A DNA stretch of 64,000 bases from Ridgeia piscesae. Lineage: Eukaryota > Annelida > Polychaeta > Sabellida > Siboglinidae. The notes under the pieces were generated by a model that was not told the DNA's origin, did not search any database, and saw only the letters and a program-made list of their open reading frames with translations. The position numbers and the translations under genes are program-made. Shown one piece after another: positions 40,535-52,900 of the stretch (positions within the stretch are counted from its first letter, which is position 1; every line of letters begins with the position of its first letter). The stretch spans positions 51,001 through 115,000 of the forward strand of contig JAODUO010000577.1 in NCBI GenBank assembly GCA_025642075.2, written 5' to 3'.

Positions 40535-40882
40535 GGCTGCGTCATGTGTAGTTAATTAATTAATTAATTAGTCATCGTTTGTGACACTCAGAGATAATTA
40601 GTTCTATTTTTGCACCGCTGCTGCAAAGTGAATGTGACAAGTTGGTGTCGACGTAGACAGTCAGTTGTAGTGGCAGACAGTGTGGTGACGAGAGGTCAGA
40701 GGTCAATGGAGGTGTGTGGGAAACGTGAATTGCAAATGCATAAGTAGTAATGTGCACGTGCCGTGGGTGTGGATGTGGGTGTGGATGTGGGCATGCTAAT
40801 GGTGTAGTGTGTTTGTGGACATGCAAAGGCTCCAGTGTGTTTGCGGATTGTCATTGACAGCGTTTGTAACGACAGGCCACAG

Positions 40883-41103
40883 TCATCATGTTGGTTGTTG
40901 TCTGTACAGAGACAGAGAGCTGTCCATTGTTGTCTGTACAGAGACAGAGAGCTGTCCATTGTTGTCTGTACAGAGACAGAGAGCTGTCCATTGTTGTCTG
41001 TACAGAGACAGAGAGCTGTCCATTGTTGTCTGTACAGAGACAGAGAGCTGTCCATTGTTGTCTGTACAGAGACAGAGAGCTGTCCATTGTTGTCTGTACA
41101 TTG
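40883..41103. repeat. 32-bp tandem array downstream of ANKRD13
   Basis: About seven nearly perfect copies containing TGTCTGTACAGAGACAGAGA. Open in several frames by chance. Confidence 0.95.
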
Positions 41104-41394
41104 GTGCATGAGGAAACATGGTGACTGAAATAATGGTTTCAACTGTCCATCTTTAGCATCATATCAACTTATTTGGATATCATAATTTTACTTAAAGCCC
41201 AGTGGAACTTTTATTAACAAAATTCTGTGTAAGTTTGACTTTTTTTATATAAAAATGTACTATTAAACATGAGTACATAGTTTTCATTCAGATAGTTTTC
41301 ATTCAGATTGTTTAATTATTATCTTACATGAACAACACTGACTGGCCAATGAGCATGTACAGTGACATTTGTCATAGACTTAACCCGATACAAT

Positions 41395-41600
41395 TATAGA
41401 AGACATGCAGCTCATTGACTTATGATACAACCGTATAAGACACGCAGATCATTGACTTAACTCAATACAACTGTATAAGACACGCAGATCATTAACTTAA
41501 CTTGATACAACCATATAAGACATGCAGATCATTGACTTAACTTGACACAACCGTATAAGACATGCAGATCATTGACTTGATACAATCAAAGAAGACAACA
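41395..41600. repeat. About 40-bp diverged tandem array
   Basis: Five copies with the shared core TATAAGACATGCAGATCATT and TGACTTAACTTGATACAA. Confidence 0.88.
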
Positions 41601-42039
41601 GACAGCTATTTTTTACCAATGTACATGAGCAGTGAGCTCATGTGAGCACACATGAGCAATGAGCACACAAGAGCAGCAATTGGCTGGATTTAGACTGATT
41701 GTGAGGAAACACGACAAAATACACAAACTGGCCTGTGTTATCTGGGTACACTCCAAAGAAGGGTAAAAACAACTGTGAGTTATTAAAATATATATCATTA
41801 TTAAAGCTGTCATAAGTAGTCTACAGTCCTCTGTCACAAAGGTCGATGCGTCAAGGCAGTGTGTGTATTCAGTGACAGTCTAATTGTATGTAACCAGAGT
41901 AACAATGTAATATTGATTTACAGTACTGTGTATTCTATTATTGTATATTTGTTGTAAATATGTATTGTTAAAAAGGTCCTTGCAGTCTTTTAAATGTGGT
42001 GCTTATGTGCTGCTTGGAGGCAACTTGTGAATATAGTAG

Positions 42040-42700
42040 AGGGTTGACAGCAACTGGTGACCAGCTGGGTGTGTTGGTGACAACTGGTGAAAAGTTTTGA
42101 TGGGTTGGTGAACAGTGTGTGGATGGCAACTAGTGAACAGTTTGGTGTGTTGGTGACAATTAGTGAACAATTTGGTGTGCTGGTGACAACTGGTGAACAG
42201 TTTGGTGTGCTGGTGACAACTGGTGAACAGTTTGGTGTGTTGGTGACAACTGGTGAACAGTTTGGTGTGCTGGTGACAACTGGTGAACAGTTTGGTGTGC
42301 TGGTGACAACTAGTAGATAGTTTGGTGTGTTGGTGACAACTGGTGAACAGTTTGGTGTGTTGGTGACAACTGGTGAACAGTTTGGTGTGTTGGTGACAAC
42401 TGGTGAACAGTTTGGTGTGTTGGTGACAACTAGTAGATAGTTTGGTGTGTTGGTGACAACTGGTGAACAGTTTGGCGTGTTGGTGACAACTAGTAGATAG
42501 TTTGGTGTGTTGGTGACAACTGGTGAACAGTTTGGTGTGTTGGTGACAACTAGTAGATAGTTTGGTGTGTTGGTGACAACTGGTGAACAGTTTGGTGTGT
42601 TGGTCCCAACTGGTGAACAGTTTGGTGTGTTGGTGACAACTGGTAGATAGTTTGGTGTGTTGGTGACAACTAGTGAACAGCTTGGTGTGTTGCTAGGGGT
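42040..42700. repeat. 30-bp tandem array
   Basis: About 22 copies containing TGGTGACAACTGGTGAACAG; a second unit type with CTAGTAGATAG alternates in the right half, a higher-order two-unit pattern. Confidence 0.95.
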
Positions 42701-43407
42701 AACGGCCAGCTGCCAGTGATGGAGTCAATATCCAGCATATATTTGTACAAGTCTTGACGATTCAGATCAGCAATCGTTGTTTAAAACATATTTATTTGTT
42801 CTGCATTCATCCTAGTAACACTGACTTATTTTGTCAATGTGTCACCCATCCAAAGTACCTACTCCTTGACACTGCCAATGTAACTTTGAATTAGTGTCAA
42901 CTGAATCATATCAACCAGATCACAGGTTATAAGGTGTTTATGATATATGTATTTATGTGTCTGTGTGAATGTTTCATAGAATGCATGTTGTTACATTTGT
43001 GAGGCCACAGCAAATAAACCGTGATTGTCAAGCACAATAATTGTATATGAAGTGGTCATGTTTTGTTACTTACCACATCCGGACGTTGACAAAATCGTTA
43101 CCAACAGACATTTCTATTTTCCTGCTACTCTGGTTGTTTAAATTTCAAATAGGTATTTTGTAGTGACATACTGCATAGTGAAACTATTATTTAAAGAAAC
43201 ATGGCTGGTGTCACTCACCCGGAGAGAGGCAAATGTCACCCACAATCATTTGAAGTCACAAAGGTTCCAGTGAATGTGAACTCCTGATGAAGGTTAAAGG
43301 AACATCTGTATAAGGGGTCATGTTTGATGTCCACTATCTAACAAATCAGGCTCCTCCCTCACCTCCAGATGACTATTTGCAAACATTGATTCAATGATTA
43401 TCATATC

Positions 43408-45008
43408 TCTGCCCTCTGTGTAAAGTATTGATGTCCGAGACCAGACAACACTGTCTCTGCCCCTGTGTAAAGTATTGATGTCTGAGACCAGACAACACTG
43501 TCTCTGCCCTCTGTGTAAAGTATTGATGTCTGAGACCAGACAACACTGTCTCTGCCCTCTGTGTAAAGTATTGATGTCTGAGACCAGACAACACTGTCTC
43601 TGCCCTCTGTGTAAAGTATTGATGTCTGAGACCAGACAATACCGTCTCTGCCCTCTGTGTAAAGTATTGATGTCTGAGACCAGACAATACCGTCTCTGCC
43701 CCCTGTGTAAAGTATTGATGTCTGAGACAAGACAACACTGTCTCTGCCCTCTGTGTAAAGTATTGATGTCTGAGACCAGACAACACTGTCTCTGCCCTCT
43801 GTGTAAAGTATTGATGTCTGAGACCAGACAATACCGTCTCTGCCCTCTGTGTAAAGTATTGATGTCCGAGACCAGACAACACTGTCTCTGCCCTCTGTGT
43901 AAAGTATTGATGTCTGAGACCAGACAATACCGTCTCTGCCCTCTGTGTAAAGTATTGATGTCTGAGACCAGACAATACCGTCTCTGCCCCCTGTGTAAAG
44001 TATTGATGTCTGAGACCAGACAACACTGTCTCTGCCCTCTGTGTAAAGTATTGATATCTGAGACCAGACAATACCGTCTCTGCCCTCTGTGTAAAGTATT
44101 GATGTCTGAGACCAGACAATACCGTCTCTGCCCGTGTGTAAAGTATTGATGTCTGAGACCAGACAACACCGTCTCTGCCCTCTGTGTAAAGTATTGATGT
44201 CTGAGACCAGACAATACCGTCTCTGCCCCCTGTGTAAAGTATTGATGTCTGAGACCAGACAACACTGTCTCTGCCCTCTGTGTAAAGTATTGATGTCTGA
44301 GACCAGACAATACCATCTCTGCCCTCTGTGTAAAGTATTGATGTCTGAGACCAGACAATACCGTCTCTGCCCCCTGTGTAAAGTATTGATGTCTTAGACC
44401 AGACAACACTGTCTCTGCCCTCTGTGTAAAGTATTGATGTCTGAGACCAGACAATACCGTCTCTGCCCCCTGTGTAAAGTATTGATGTCTGAGACCAGAC
44501 AACACTGTCTCTGCCCTCTGTGTAAAGTATCAATGTCTGAGACCAGACAACACTGTCTCTGCCCTCTGTGTAAAGTATTGATGTCTGAGACCAGACAACA
44601 CTGTCTCTGCCCTCTGTGTAAAGTATTGATGTCTGAGACCAGACAACACTGTCTCTGCCCCTGTGTAAAGTATTGATGTCTAAGACCAGACAACACTGTC
44701 TCTGCCCTCTGTGTAAAGTATTGATGTCTGAGACCAGACAACACTGTATCTGCCCTCTGTGTAAAGTATCTATGTCTGAGACAAGACAACACTGTCTCTG
44801 CCCTCTGTGTAAAGTATCGATGTCTGAGACCAGACAACACCGTCTCTGCCCTCTGTGTAAAGTATCGATGTCTGAGACCAGACAACACTGTCTCTGCCCT
44901 CTGTGTAAAGTATTGATGCCTGAGACCAGACAACACCGTCTCTGCCCTCTGTGTAAAGTATCGATGTCTGAGACCAGACAACACTGTCTCTGCCCTCTGT
45001 GTAAAGTA
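43408..45008. repeat. 48-bp tandem array in the convergent intergenic region
   Basis: About 33 copies of a unit containing GTATTGATGTCTGAGACCAG. 48 is a multiple of three, so long open frames occur on both strands (up to 395 codons); they are not genes. A SINE is inserted or adjoined at the right end. Confidence 0.95.
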
Positions 45009-45262
45009 CACTTGATAGAGCGCAGTGGTAGAGCTTCAGACTCTCGTCTAAGACAACCCAGGTTTGAATCATGTCCTGCAACGTGAAATCTTGGGAAATT
45101 TCTTTCACCCTACATTGCTCCAGTTTACTCGACTGTTTGCATGAGTGCTTGGCTATAGACAGTGGTGGGTATTTATATGAGCAGTCTTTGTTTGCCAGGG
45201 AAGTAAAGTGTAAAGGGTTCTGAGCACTCTTGAACACTGGATGTTGCGCTCCATATGAACCT
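45008..45262 (+). mobile_element. tRNA-derived SINE, copy 2
   Basis: GCGCAGTGGTAGAGCTTCAG (A-box region) and AGGTTTGAATC (B-box region), then the same body as the copy at 16109 (CACCCTACATTGCTCCAGTT, GGCTATAGACAGTGGTGGGT, AAAGGGTTCTGAGCACTC). It sits flush against the last 48-bp repeat unit. Confidence 0.82.
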
Positions 45263-45714
45263 ACCTTTATTTCTCAGCTGTACGAAAACATACGATAAAT
45301 TTTGTGTGTCTGAAAACACAGTCACTGTACAGTGTGTAGTTGCACACAAAACTAAAGATGTCCAAAACATGAAATACCTATAATAATTATTTTGTTTAAT
45401 ATTTAGGGTGTCCCAGAGTATCTGAATGAATACAAAGTCGTTACAGTAAGGTAAAAAACTTGGATCACCGATATAAATATTAAAGCAGAACATCGACACT
45501 GAGAATAGACTGGGACATGGGTTTATTTAAAATCAGACGACAGAAAACAAGGCACAATGCACCTTTTATGCTGTTATCTTTGTGTTGTTTTATGACAGAG
45601 ACCCACACTTTGTAGTGCACATTGTTCATTGATGCACTGGCGGTGACAGTAACATATGGTGCACCGGGTCCTTGTTACACCGGACCCTGTAACATTGGTG
45701 CATCTGTGCTATGT

Positions 45715-45975
45715 TCATGAAGAGTGTAACACATGGTGCAACTTGTTACACTGGAGACTGTAACACATGGTGCATCTTGTTACACTGGAGACTGCAATAC
45801 ATGGTGCACCTTGTTACACTGGAGACTGTAATACATGGTGCACCTTGTTCCACTGGAGATTGTAACGTTGGTGCACGTTGTTACACTGGAGACTGTAACA
45901 CATGGTGCACCTTGTTACATTGGAGACTGTAACACATGGTGCACCTTGTTACACTGGAGACTGTAACGTTGCTGC
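45715..45975. repeat. 34-bp tandem array
   Basis: About eight copies containing ACATGGTGCACCTTGTTACA and CTGGAGACTGTA. Confidence 0.94.
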
Positions 45976-46059
45976 CAATCACACGGGGGGTGTCAGTTCT
46001 TGGGTGTCAAATTCATCAGTTATACCCTAAACAAGAAACACTCAGTTTAAAGAAGAAAT

Positions 46060-46262
46060 TATAATGAAAAGAACACATGCACAAACACAAAACAAGAACT
46101 ATACAAGTGTCAGACGAGTGAGCACACAAAACAGGAACTGTCACAAGTGTCACACAAAACAAGAACTGTCACAAGTGTCAGACAACACAAGAACTGTCTC
46201 AAGTGTCACACAAAACAAGAACTAACACAAGTGTTACACAAAACAAGAACTGTCACTAGAAC
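46060..46262. repeat. Diverged about 29-bp array
   Basis: Irregular copies of ACACAAAACAAGAACTGTCA with CAAGTG. Confidence 0.85.
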
Positions 46263-46314
46263 GAGCAGCACACAAAACAAGAAAAGTAATGACAGTAATA
46301 CACCAGAATGCTTG

Positions 46315-46315
<1 letters not shown>

Positions 46316-46360
<45 letters not shown>

Positions 46361-46531
46361 GTGTGTGGTGTGTGTGGTGTGTGGTGTGGTGTGTGTGTGG
46401 TGTGGTGGTGTGTGTGTGGTGTGGTGTGTGTGTGTGTGTGGTGTGTGTGGTGTGTGTGGTGTGTGTGGTGTGTGTGGTGTGGTGTGGTGCGGTGCGGTGC
46501 GGTGTGGTGTGGTGTGGTGTGGTGTGGTGTG

Positions 46532-46562
<31 letters not shown>

Positions 46563-46573
46563 GTGGTGTGTGT

Positions 46574-46642
<69 letters not shown>

Positions 46643-46680
46643 TGTGGTGTGGTGTGGTGTGGTGTGGTGTGGTGTGGTGT

Positions 46681-46741
<61 letters not shown>

Positions 46742-46742
46742 A
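46316..46742. repeat. Large compound (GT)n tract
   Basis: 427 bp of GT/GTGGT microsatellite with internal blocks of GGTGT and GGTGC. It gives spurious Cys-Val or His-Thr open frames in all six frames. It lies about 130 bp past the DRG1 stop codon, probably in the 3' UTR. Confidence 0.97.
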
Positions 46743-46874
46743 TGCCCATGGGTAGTTGCGTGCATGTGTGTGGCGCATGTGTGTGCCACTGTGTGGTGTG
46801 CCGTGGCATCGTGTGACTACCACACAAAAACAGCCTAACCATACATCGTCAAACCAGACTGCAGACAGTGTGAC

Positions 46875-46974
46875 TTACTTCTTGACAATCTGTACAACGT
46901 CTTCATCATTCAATAAGTGCTCTCGGCCAACCACCTGTGGTTGATGCTTCACTGACGATCCCCACACCAGTGCA
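46875..46974 (-). CDS. DRG1: DRG1 last exon (TGS domain end and stop)
   Basis: Acceptor CTGTTGACAG; the split codon gives Y, then [20 protein letters not shown] and [12 protein letters not shown] stop, matching the human EDEDVIQIVKK end. Confidence 0.95.
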
Positions 46975-49900
46975 CTGTCAACAGAACATGTACACAACAT
47001 GTACACAACCACCACACCAGTGCACTGTCAACAGAACATGTACACAACATGTACACAACCACCACACCAGCACAGTGTCAACAGAACATGTACACAACAT
47101 GTACACAACCACCACAGTGTCAACAGAACATGTACACAACATGTACACAACCACCACACCAGCACAGTGTCAACAGAACATGTACACAACATATACACAA
47201 CTACCACACCAGTGCACTGTCAACAGAACATGTACACAACATGTACACAACCACCACACCAGTGCACTGTCAACAGAACATGTACACAACATGTACACAA
47301 CCACCACACCAGCACAGTGTCAACAGAACATGTACACAACATGTACACAACCACCACACCAGCACAGTGTCAACAGAACATGTACACAACATGTACACAA
47401 CCACCACACCAGCACAGTGTCAACAGAACATGTACACAACATATACACAACTACCACACCAGTGCACTGTCAACAGAACATGTACACAACATGTACACAA
47501 CCACCACACCAGTGCACTGTCAACAGAACATGTACACAACCACCACACCAGCACAGTGTCAACAGAACATGTACACAACATGTACACAACCACCACACCA
47601 GCACAGTGTCAACAGAACATGTACACAACATATACACAACTACCACACCAGTGCACTGTCAACAGAACATGTACACAACATGTACACAACCACCACACCA
47701 GTGCACTGTCAACAGAACATGTACACAACATGTACACAACCACCACACCAGTGCACTGTCAACAGAACATGTACACATGTACACAACCACCACACCAGCA
47801 CAGTGTCAACAGAACATGTACACAACATATACACAACTACCACACCAGTGCACTGTCAACAGAACATGTACACAACATGTACACAACCACCACACCAATG
47901 CACTGTCAACAGAACATGTACACAACATATACACAACCATCACACCAGCACAGTGTCAACAGAACATGTACACAACATGTACACAACCATCACACCAGCA
48001 CAGTGTCAACAGAACATGTACACAACCAACACCAGCACACTACCAACAGAACATATACACAGCAGTGACAGCACGTATACAACATGTACACAACAGTTAC
48101 ATCTCCCGTATATGCAACTAAAGGTGTACCATAGAAACTGTAATTCATCTGAACTTCACAGAAGCGTAATTTAAATGACAAATGATAATATGTTTTTACA
48201 ACTGTTTCAGACCACAGAAAAAGACTACTGTCATTTGCAAAAGTTTAAGACCAGGCTCGATTTTTTTTTAGAAATTTGAAATTGTATTTCTACTTTTCAG
48301 TATTTAGTGTGGCCTGGATGCGTCATGGCATCTAGAAACCAGAAACTCTCAGTACTCCTATCCTGGGTGATTTCGGTGACACAAACGTCCTTGATAGCTT
48401 GTTGTGACAAGGAATGCCACCTTGCAAGACAATCGTATATTTGTGGATGTGGTCTACTCATAGGTCCATTCATAGGTCCACCCATAAGTCAATTCATAGG
48501 TCCACCCATAAGTCCACTCATAGGTCTACTCATAGGTCCATTCATTCTCATAAGTCCACTCATAGGTCAATTCATACTCATAAGTCCACTCATACTCATA
48601 GGTCCACTCATAGGTTCACTCATAGATCCATTCATAGGTTCACTCATATGTCCACTCATAGGTCCACTCATACTCATAGGTCCACTCATATGTCCACTCA
48701 TAGGTCCACTCATAAGTCCACTCATAGGTCCACTCATATGTTCACTCATAGGTTCACTCATATGTCCACTCATATGTCCACTCATATGTCCACTCATAGG
48801 TTCACTCATAGGTCCACTCATATGTCCACTCATAGGTCCACTCATATGTCCAATCATATGTCCACTCATATGTCCACTCATATGTCCACTCATAGGTCCA
48901 CTCATAGGTTCACTCATAGGTCCACTCATATGTCCACTCATATGTTCACTCATAGGTTCACTCATATGTCCACTCATATGTCCACTCATAGGTTCACTCA
49001 TATGTCCACTCATAGGTTCACACATAGGTCCACTCATAGGTCCCCTCATAGGTTCACTCATATGTCCCCTCATAGGTTCACTCATATGTCCCCTCATAGG
49101 TTCACTCATATGTCCCCTCATAGGTTCACTCATATGTCCCCTCATAGGTTCACTCATATGTCCCCTCATAGGTTCACTCATATGTCCCCTCAGAGGTTCA
49201 CTCATATGTCCCCTCAGAGGTTCACTCATATGTCCCCTCAGAGGTTCACTCATATGTCCCCTCAGAGGTTCACTCATATGTCCCCTCATAGGTCCACTCA
49301 TATGTCCACTCATATGTCCACTCATAGGTTCACACATAGGTTCACACATAGGTCACACATAGGTCCACTCATAGTCCACTCATATGTCCCCTCATAGGTT
49401 CACTCATATGTCCCCTCATAGGTTCACTCATATGTCCCCTCATAGGTTCACTCATATGTCCCCTCATAGGTTCACTCATATGTCCCCTCATAGGTTCACT
49501 CATAGTGGTGTTAGGGGGAATAAAATACAGACCAGAAAGGTCAAAACATGACCTGGCACCCCAAATCATCTGACTTCACACTCAATACTCACTATCTGGA
49601 CTCCACAAACAGATTGTGATCAACAGAAAGTACACATTATAACTCCTCTACACATTTGTATTCTAGACAGTTGTATTCTACACAGTGTACTCACTATTTG
49701 AACTCTTTTAGCAGGTTACGGTGAATCTTATTGCAGAAATCCTCCACCGATGAAGCACCACTTTTTAACACAACAGGGGGAGTCGTAGTCAGGAAGCTGC
49801 CCTTTTGGCTTTGTGTAACTAAAAGACAAAACACAACCTCATTGCACAGAGACTTCTTATCTGACAGTTCTAAAATGTTCTTAGTTTCAAAATAAAATTT

Positions 49901-52900
49901 TGCCAATGCTGAAACATTTGTCAAGACAACCAATACGCACAGGTAAGAACAAATGTAACTGAAGCAGTTACATAAGTGTAACATTTACACAATTGTAATA
50001 GTTACATAAGGAAGTAGGACATTTGTATGCTCTGTAGTTATTTGGGAGCGGAATAGTGTGTTGTTTACATATCTTTTGGAATGAAGTTCAGATAATAATA
50101 TCACCCAATCATCCAATATAACAGATGCTATAATTTTATTATGATGAAGAGTTAATTTAGCAGTAAAATTAGCTCATTCACACTTTTATGATAAGTATTT
50201 GCAAGAATTATGATTTTTATTGTAACAGTATGCAACAGATGATTTTCGCTGGCCGGTCCTAGGGTTAACGATTACATCAATATACATCACGGAGCACTGT
50301 GGGTCCTAGGGTTAACGATTACATCAATATACATCACGGAGCACTGTGGGTCCTAGGGTTAACGATTACATCAATATACATCACAGGACACTGTGGCATG
50401 GTGGGTAGAGCAGCAGTCTTGAGAACCTGGGTTCAAACCCTGTCTGTTTTTTCGAACCTTGTGTACATTTTTCACTTAAAATTGCTCAAGTTCACTTAAG
50501 ACTGAGAACCTGACTTTTGACAGTGGTGGATTTTTTGTTCGAATATTCTTTGTACAATAACTGCAGCATTTAAAATGGCTCCCAGATTAGTTTAGATAAG
50601 TTGAACTAAACAGATCGGCTAGGGAAGAAAACATGCCTCCAACTAAAGACTGTATACTGTTCTATATAAGAACTTACCTTTAAAAGAACTATTTTTAAAC
50701 TATTCATCATATATGCATATGCATTGTAGTGCACTGTTGTCAAGCACTGTGTGTAAGTAAGGACAGCTGCAGTGATCAGACGTAACTCTGGTACTTACAT
50801 TCTCACTAACATAAGATATTGCCACATTTTCTCGAGGAGATCGTCAAAGTTCCACTTGTGATGGGCAGAGATCGGCACGCAGTGGGGGATCTTGTAGATG
50901 ATGTCCAGCTCCTGGAGTGGACAACACACTGGTCAGTACACGCTTACAACTCACAGGACACACACACGTGTCATGGTACACACATCTGACTGTATAAATA
51001 TGTTCATGTTTTGAATGCCAGACTCATTCTGTGCTTCATGTTGCCTGCTCATCTCAGAGTCAACACAAAGGCCGGAACATTCAATCAGCAGGAAATGTTA
51101 TTACATTTTGGCGTCACCTGTAAACCTGTCTGTTAAATCTCAAATCTGAAAATGCTTAATCCACTGGTTTTGTTGCGCCAGAGAACTCGGCTTCTGAGAA
51201 TATTGGCGCCAGAAGTTATTTATTATTATTATTATTTATTATTACACTTCATGAATGCCATTAAACTTCATGGATACCTCTCACACACCATGACTGGTCC
51301 TTAGACTTCATGGATACCTCTCACACACCATGACTGGTCCCTACACTTCATGGATACCTCTCACACACCATGACTGGTCCTTACACTTCATGGATACCTC
51401 TCACACACCATGACTGGTCCCTACACTTCATGGATACCTCTCACACACCATGACTGGTCCTTACACTTCATGGATACCTCTCACACACCATGACTGGTCC
51501 TTACACTTCATGGATACCTCTCACACACCATGACTGGTCCTTAGACTTCATGGATACCTCTCACACACCATGACTGGTCCTTACACTTCATGGATACCTC
51601 TCACACACCATGACTGGTCCTTAGACTTCATGGATACCTCTCACACGCCATGACTGGTCCCTACACTTCATGGATACCTCTCACACACCATGACTGGTCC
51701 TTACACTTCATGGATACCTCTCACACACCATGACTGGTCCTTACACTTCATGGATACCTCTCACACGCCATGACTGGTCCTTACACTTCATGGATACCTC
51801 TCACACGCCATGACTGGTCCTTACACTTCATGGATACCTCTCACACACCATGACTGGTCCCTACACTTCATGGATACCTCTCACACGCCATGACTGGTCC
51901 TTATACTTCATGGATACCTCTCACACACCATGACTGGTCCTTACACTTCATGGATACCGCACAAACCATGACTGGTCCTTACACTTCATGGATACCTCTC
52001 ACACACCATGACTGGTCCTTACACTTCATGGATACCGCACACACCATGACTGGTCCCTACACTTCATGGATACCTCTCACACGCCATGACTGGTCCTTAC
52101 ACTTCATGGATACCTCTCACACACCATGACTGGTCCTTACACTTCATGGATACCTCTCACACACCATGACTGGTCCTTACACTTCATGGATACCTCTCAC
52201 ACGCCATGACTGGTCCTTATACTTCATGGATACCTCTCACACACCATGACTGGTCCTTACACTTCATGGATACCTCTCACACGCCATGACTGGTCCCTAC
52301 ACTTCATGGATACCTCTCACACACCATGACTGGTCCTTATACTTCATGGATACCTCTCACACGCCATGACTGGTCCTTATACTTCATGGATACCTCTCAC
52401 ACACCATGACTGGTCCCTACACTTCATGGATACCTCTCACACACCATGACTGGTCCCTACACTTCATGGATACCTCTCACACACCATGACTGGTCCTTAC
52501 ACTTCATGGATACCTCTCACACACCATGACTGGTCCTTACACTTCATGGATACCTCTCACACGCCATGACTGGTCCTTACACTTCATGGATACCTCTCAC
52601 ACACCATGACTGGTCCCTACACTTCATGGATACCTCTCACACGCCATGACTGGTCCTTACACTTCATGGATACCACTCACACGCCATGACTGAACCTTAC
52701 ACTTCATGGATACCTCTCACACACAATGACTGGTCCTTACACTTCATGGATACCGCACACACCATGACTGGTCCTTACACTTCATGGATACCTCTCACAC
52801 GCCATGACTGGTCCTTACACTTCATGGATACCTCTCACACACCATGACTGGTCCTTACACTTCATGGATACCTCTCACACACCATGACTGGTCCCTACAC

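Larger units (their letters stand above)
40535..43407. other. 3' UTR and intergenic tail of ANKRD13
   Basis: A run of AATT repeats follows the stop directly. A candidate polyadenylation signal AATAAA lies at 43013-43018, which would give a 2.5 kb UTR containing three arrays; nearer alternatives cannot be excluded. Confidence 0.35.

Noticed and set aside
43318..44505. Long open frames on both strands of the 48-bp array
   Set aside because: A unit length divisible by three and free of stops gives open frames by chance in several registers.
46147..46842. Cys/Val-rich and His/Thr-rich proteins
   Set aside because: Pure translation of the GT microsatellite in all frames.
46937..48174. Open frames of 340-394 codons over the 50-bp array on the plus strand
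   Set aside because: The real gene here is DRG1 on the opposite strand; three parallel frames are open only because of the repeat.
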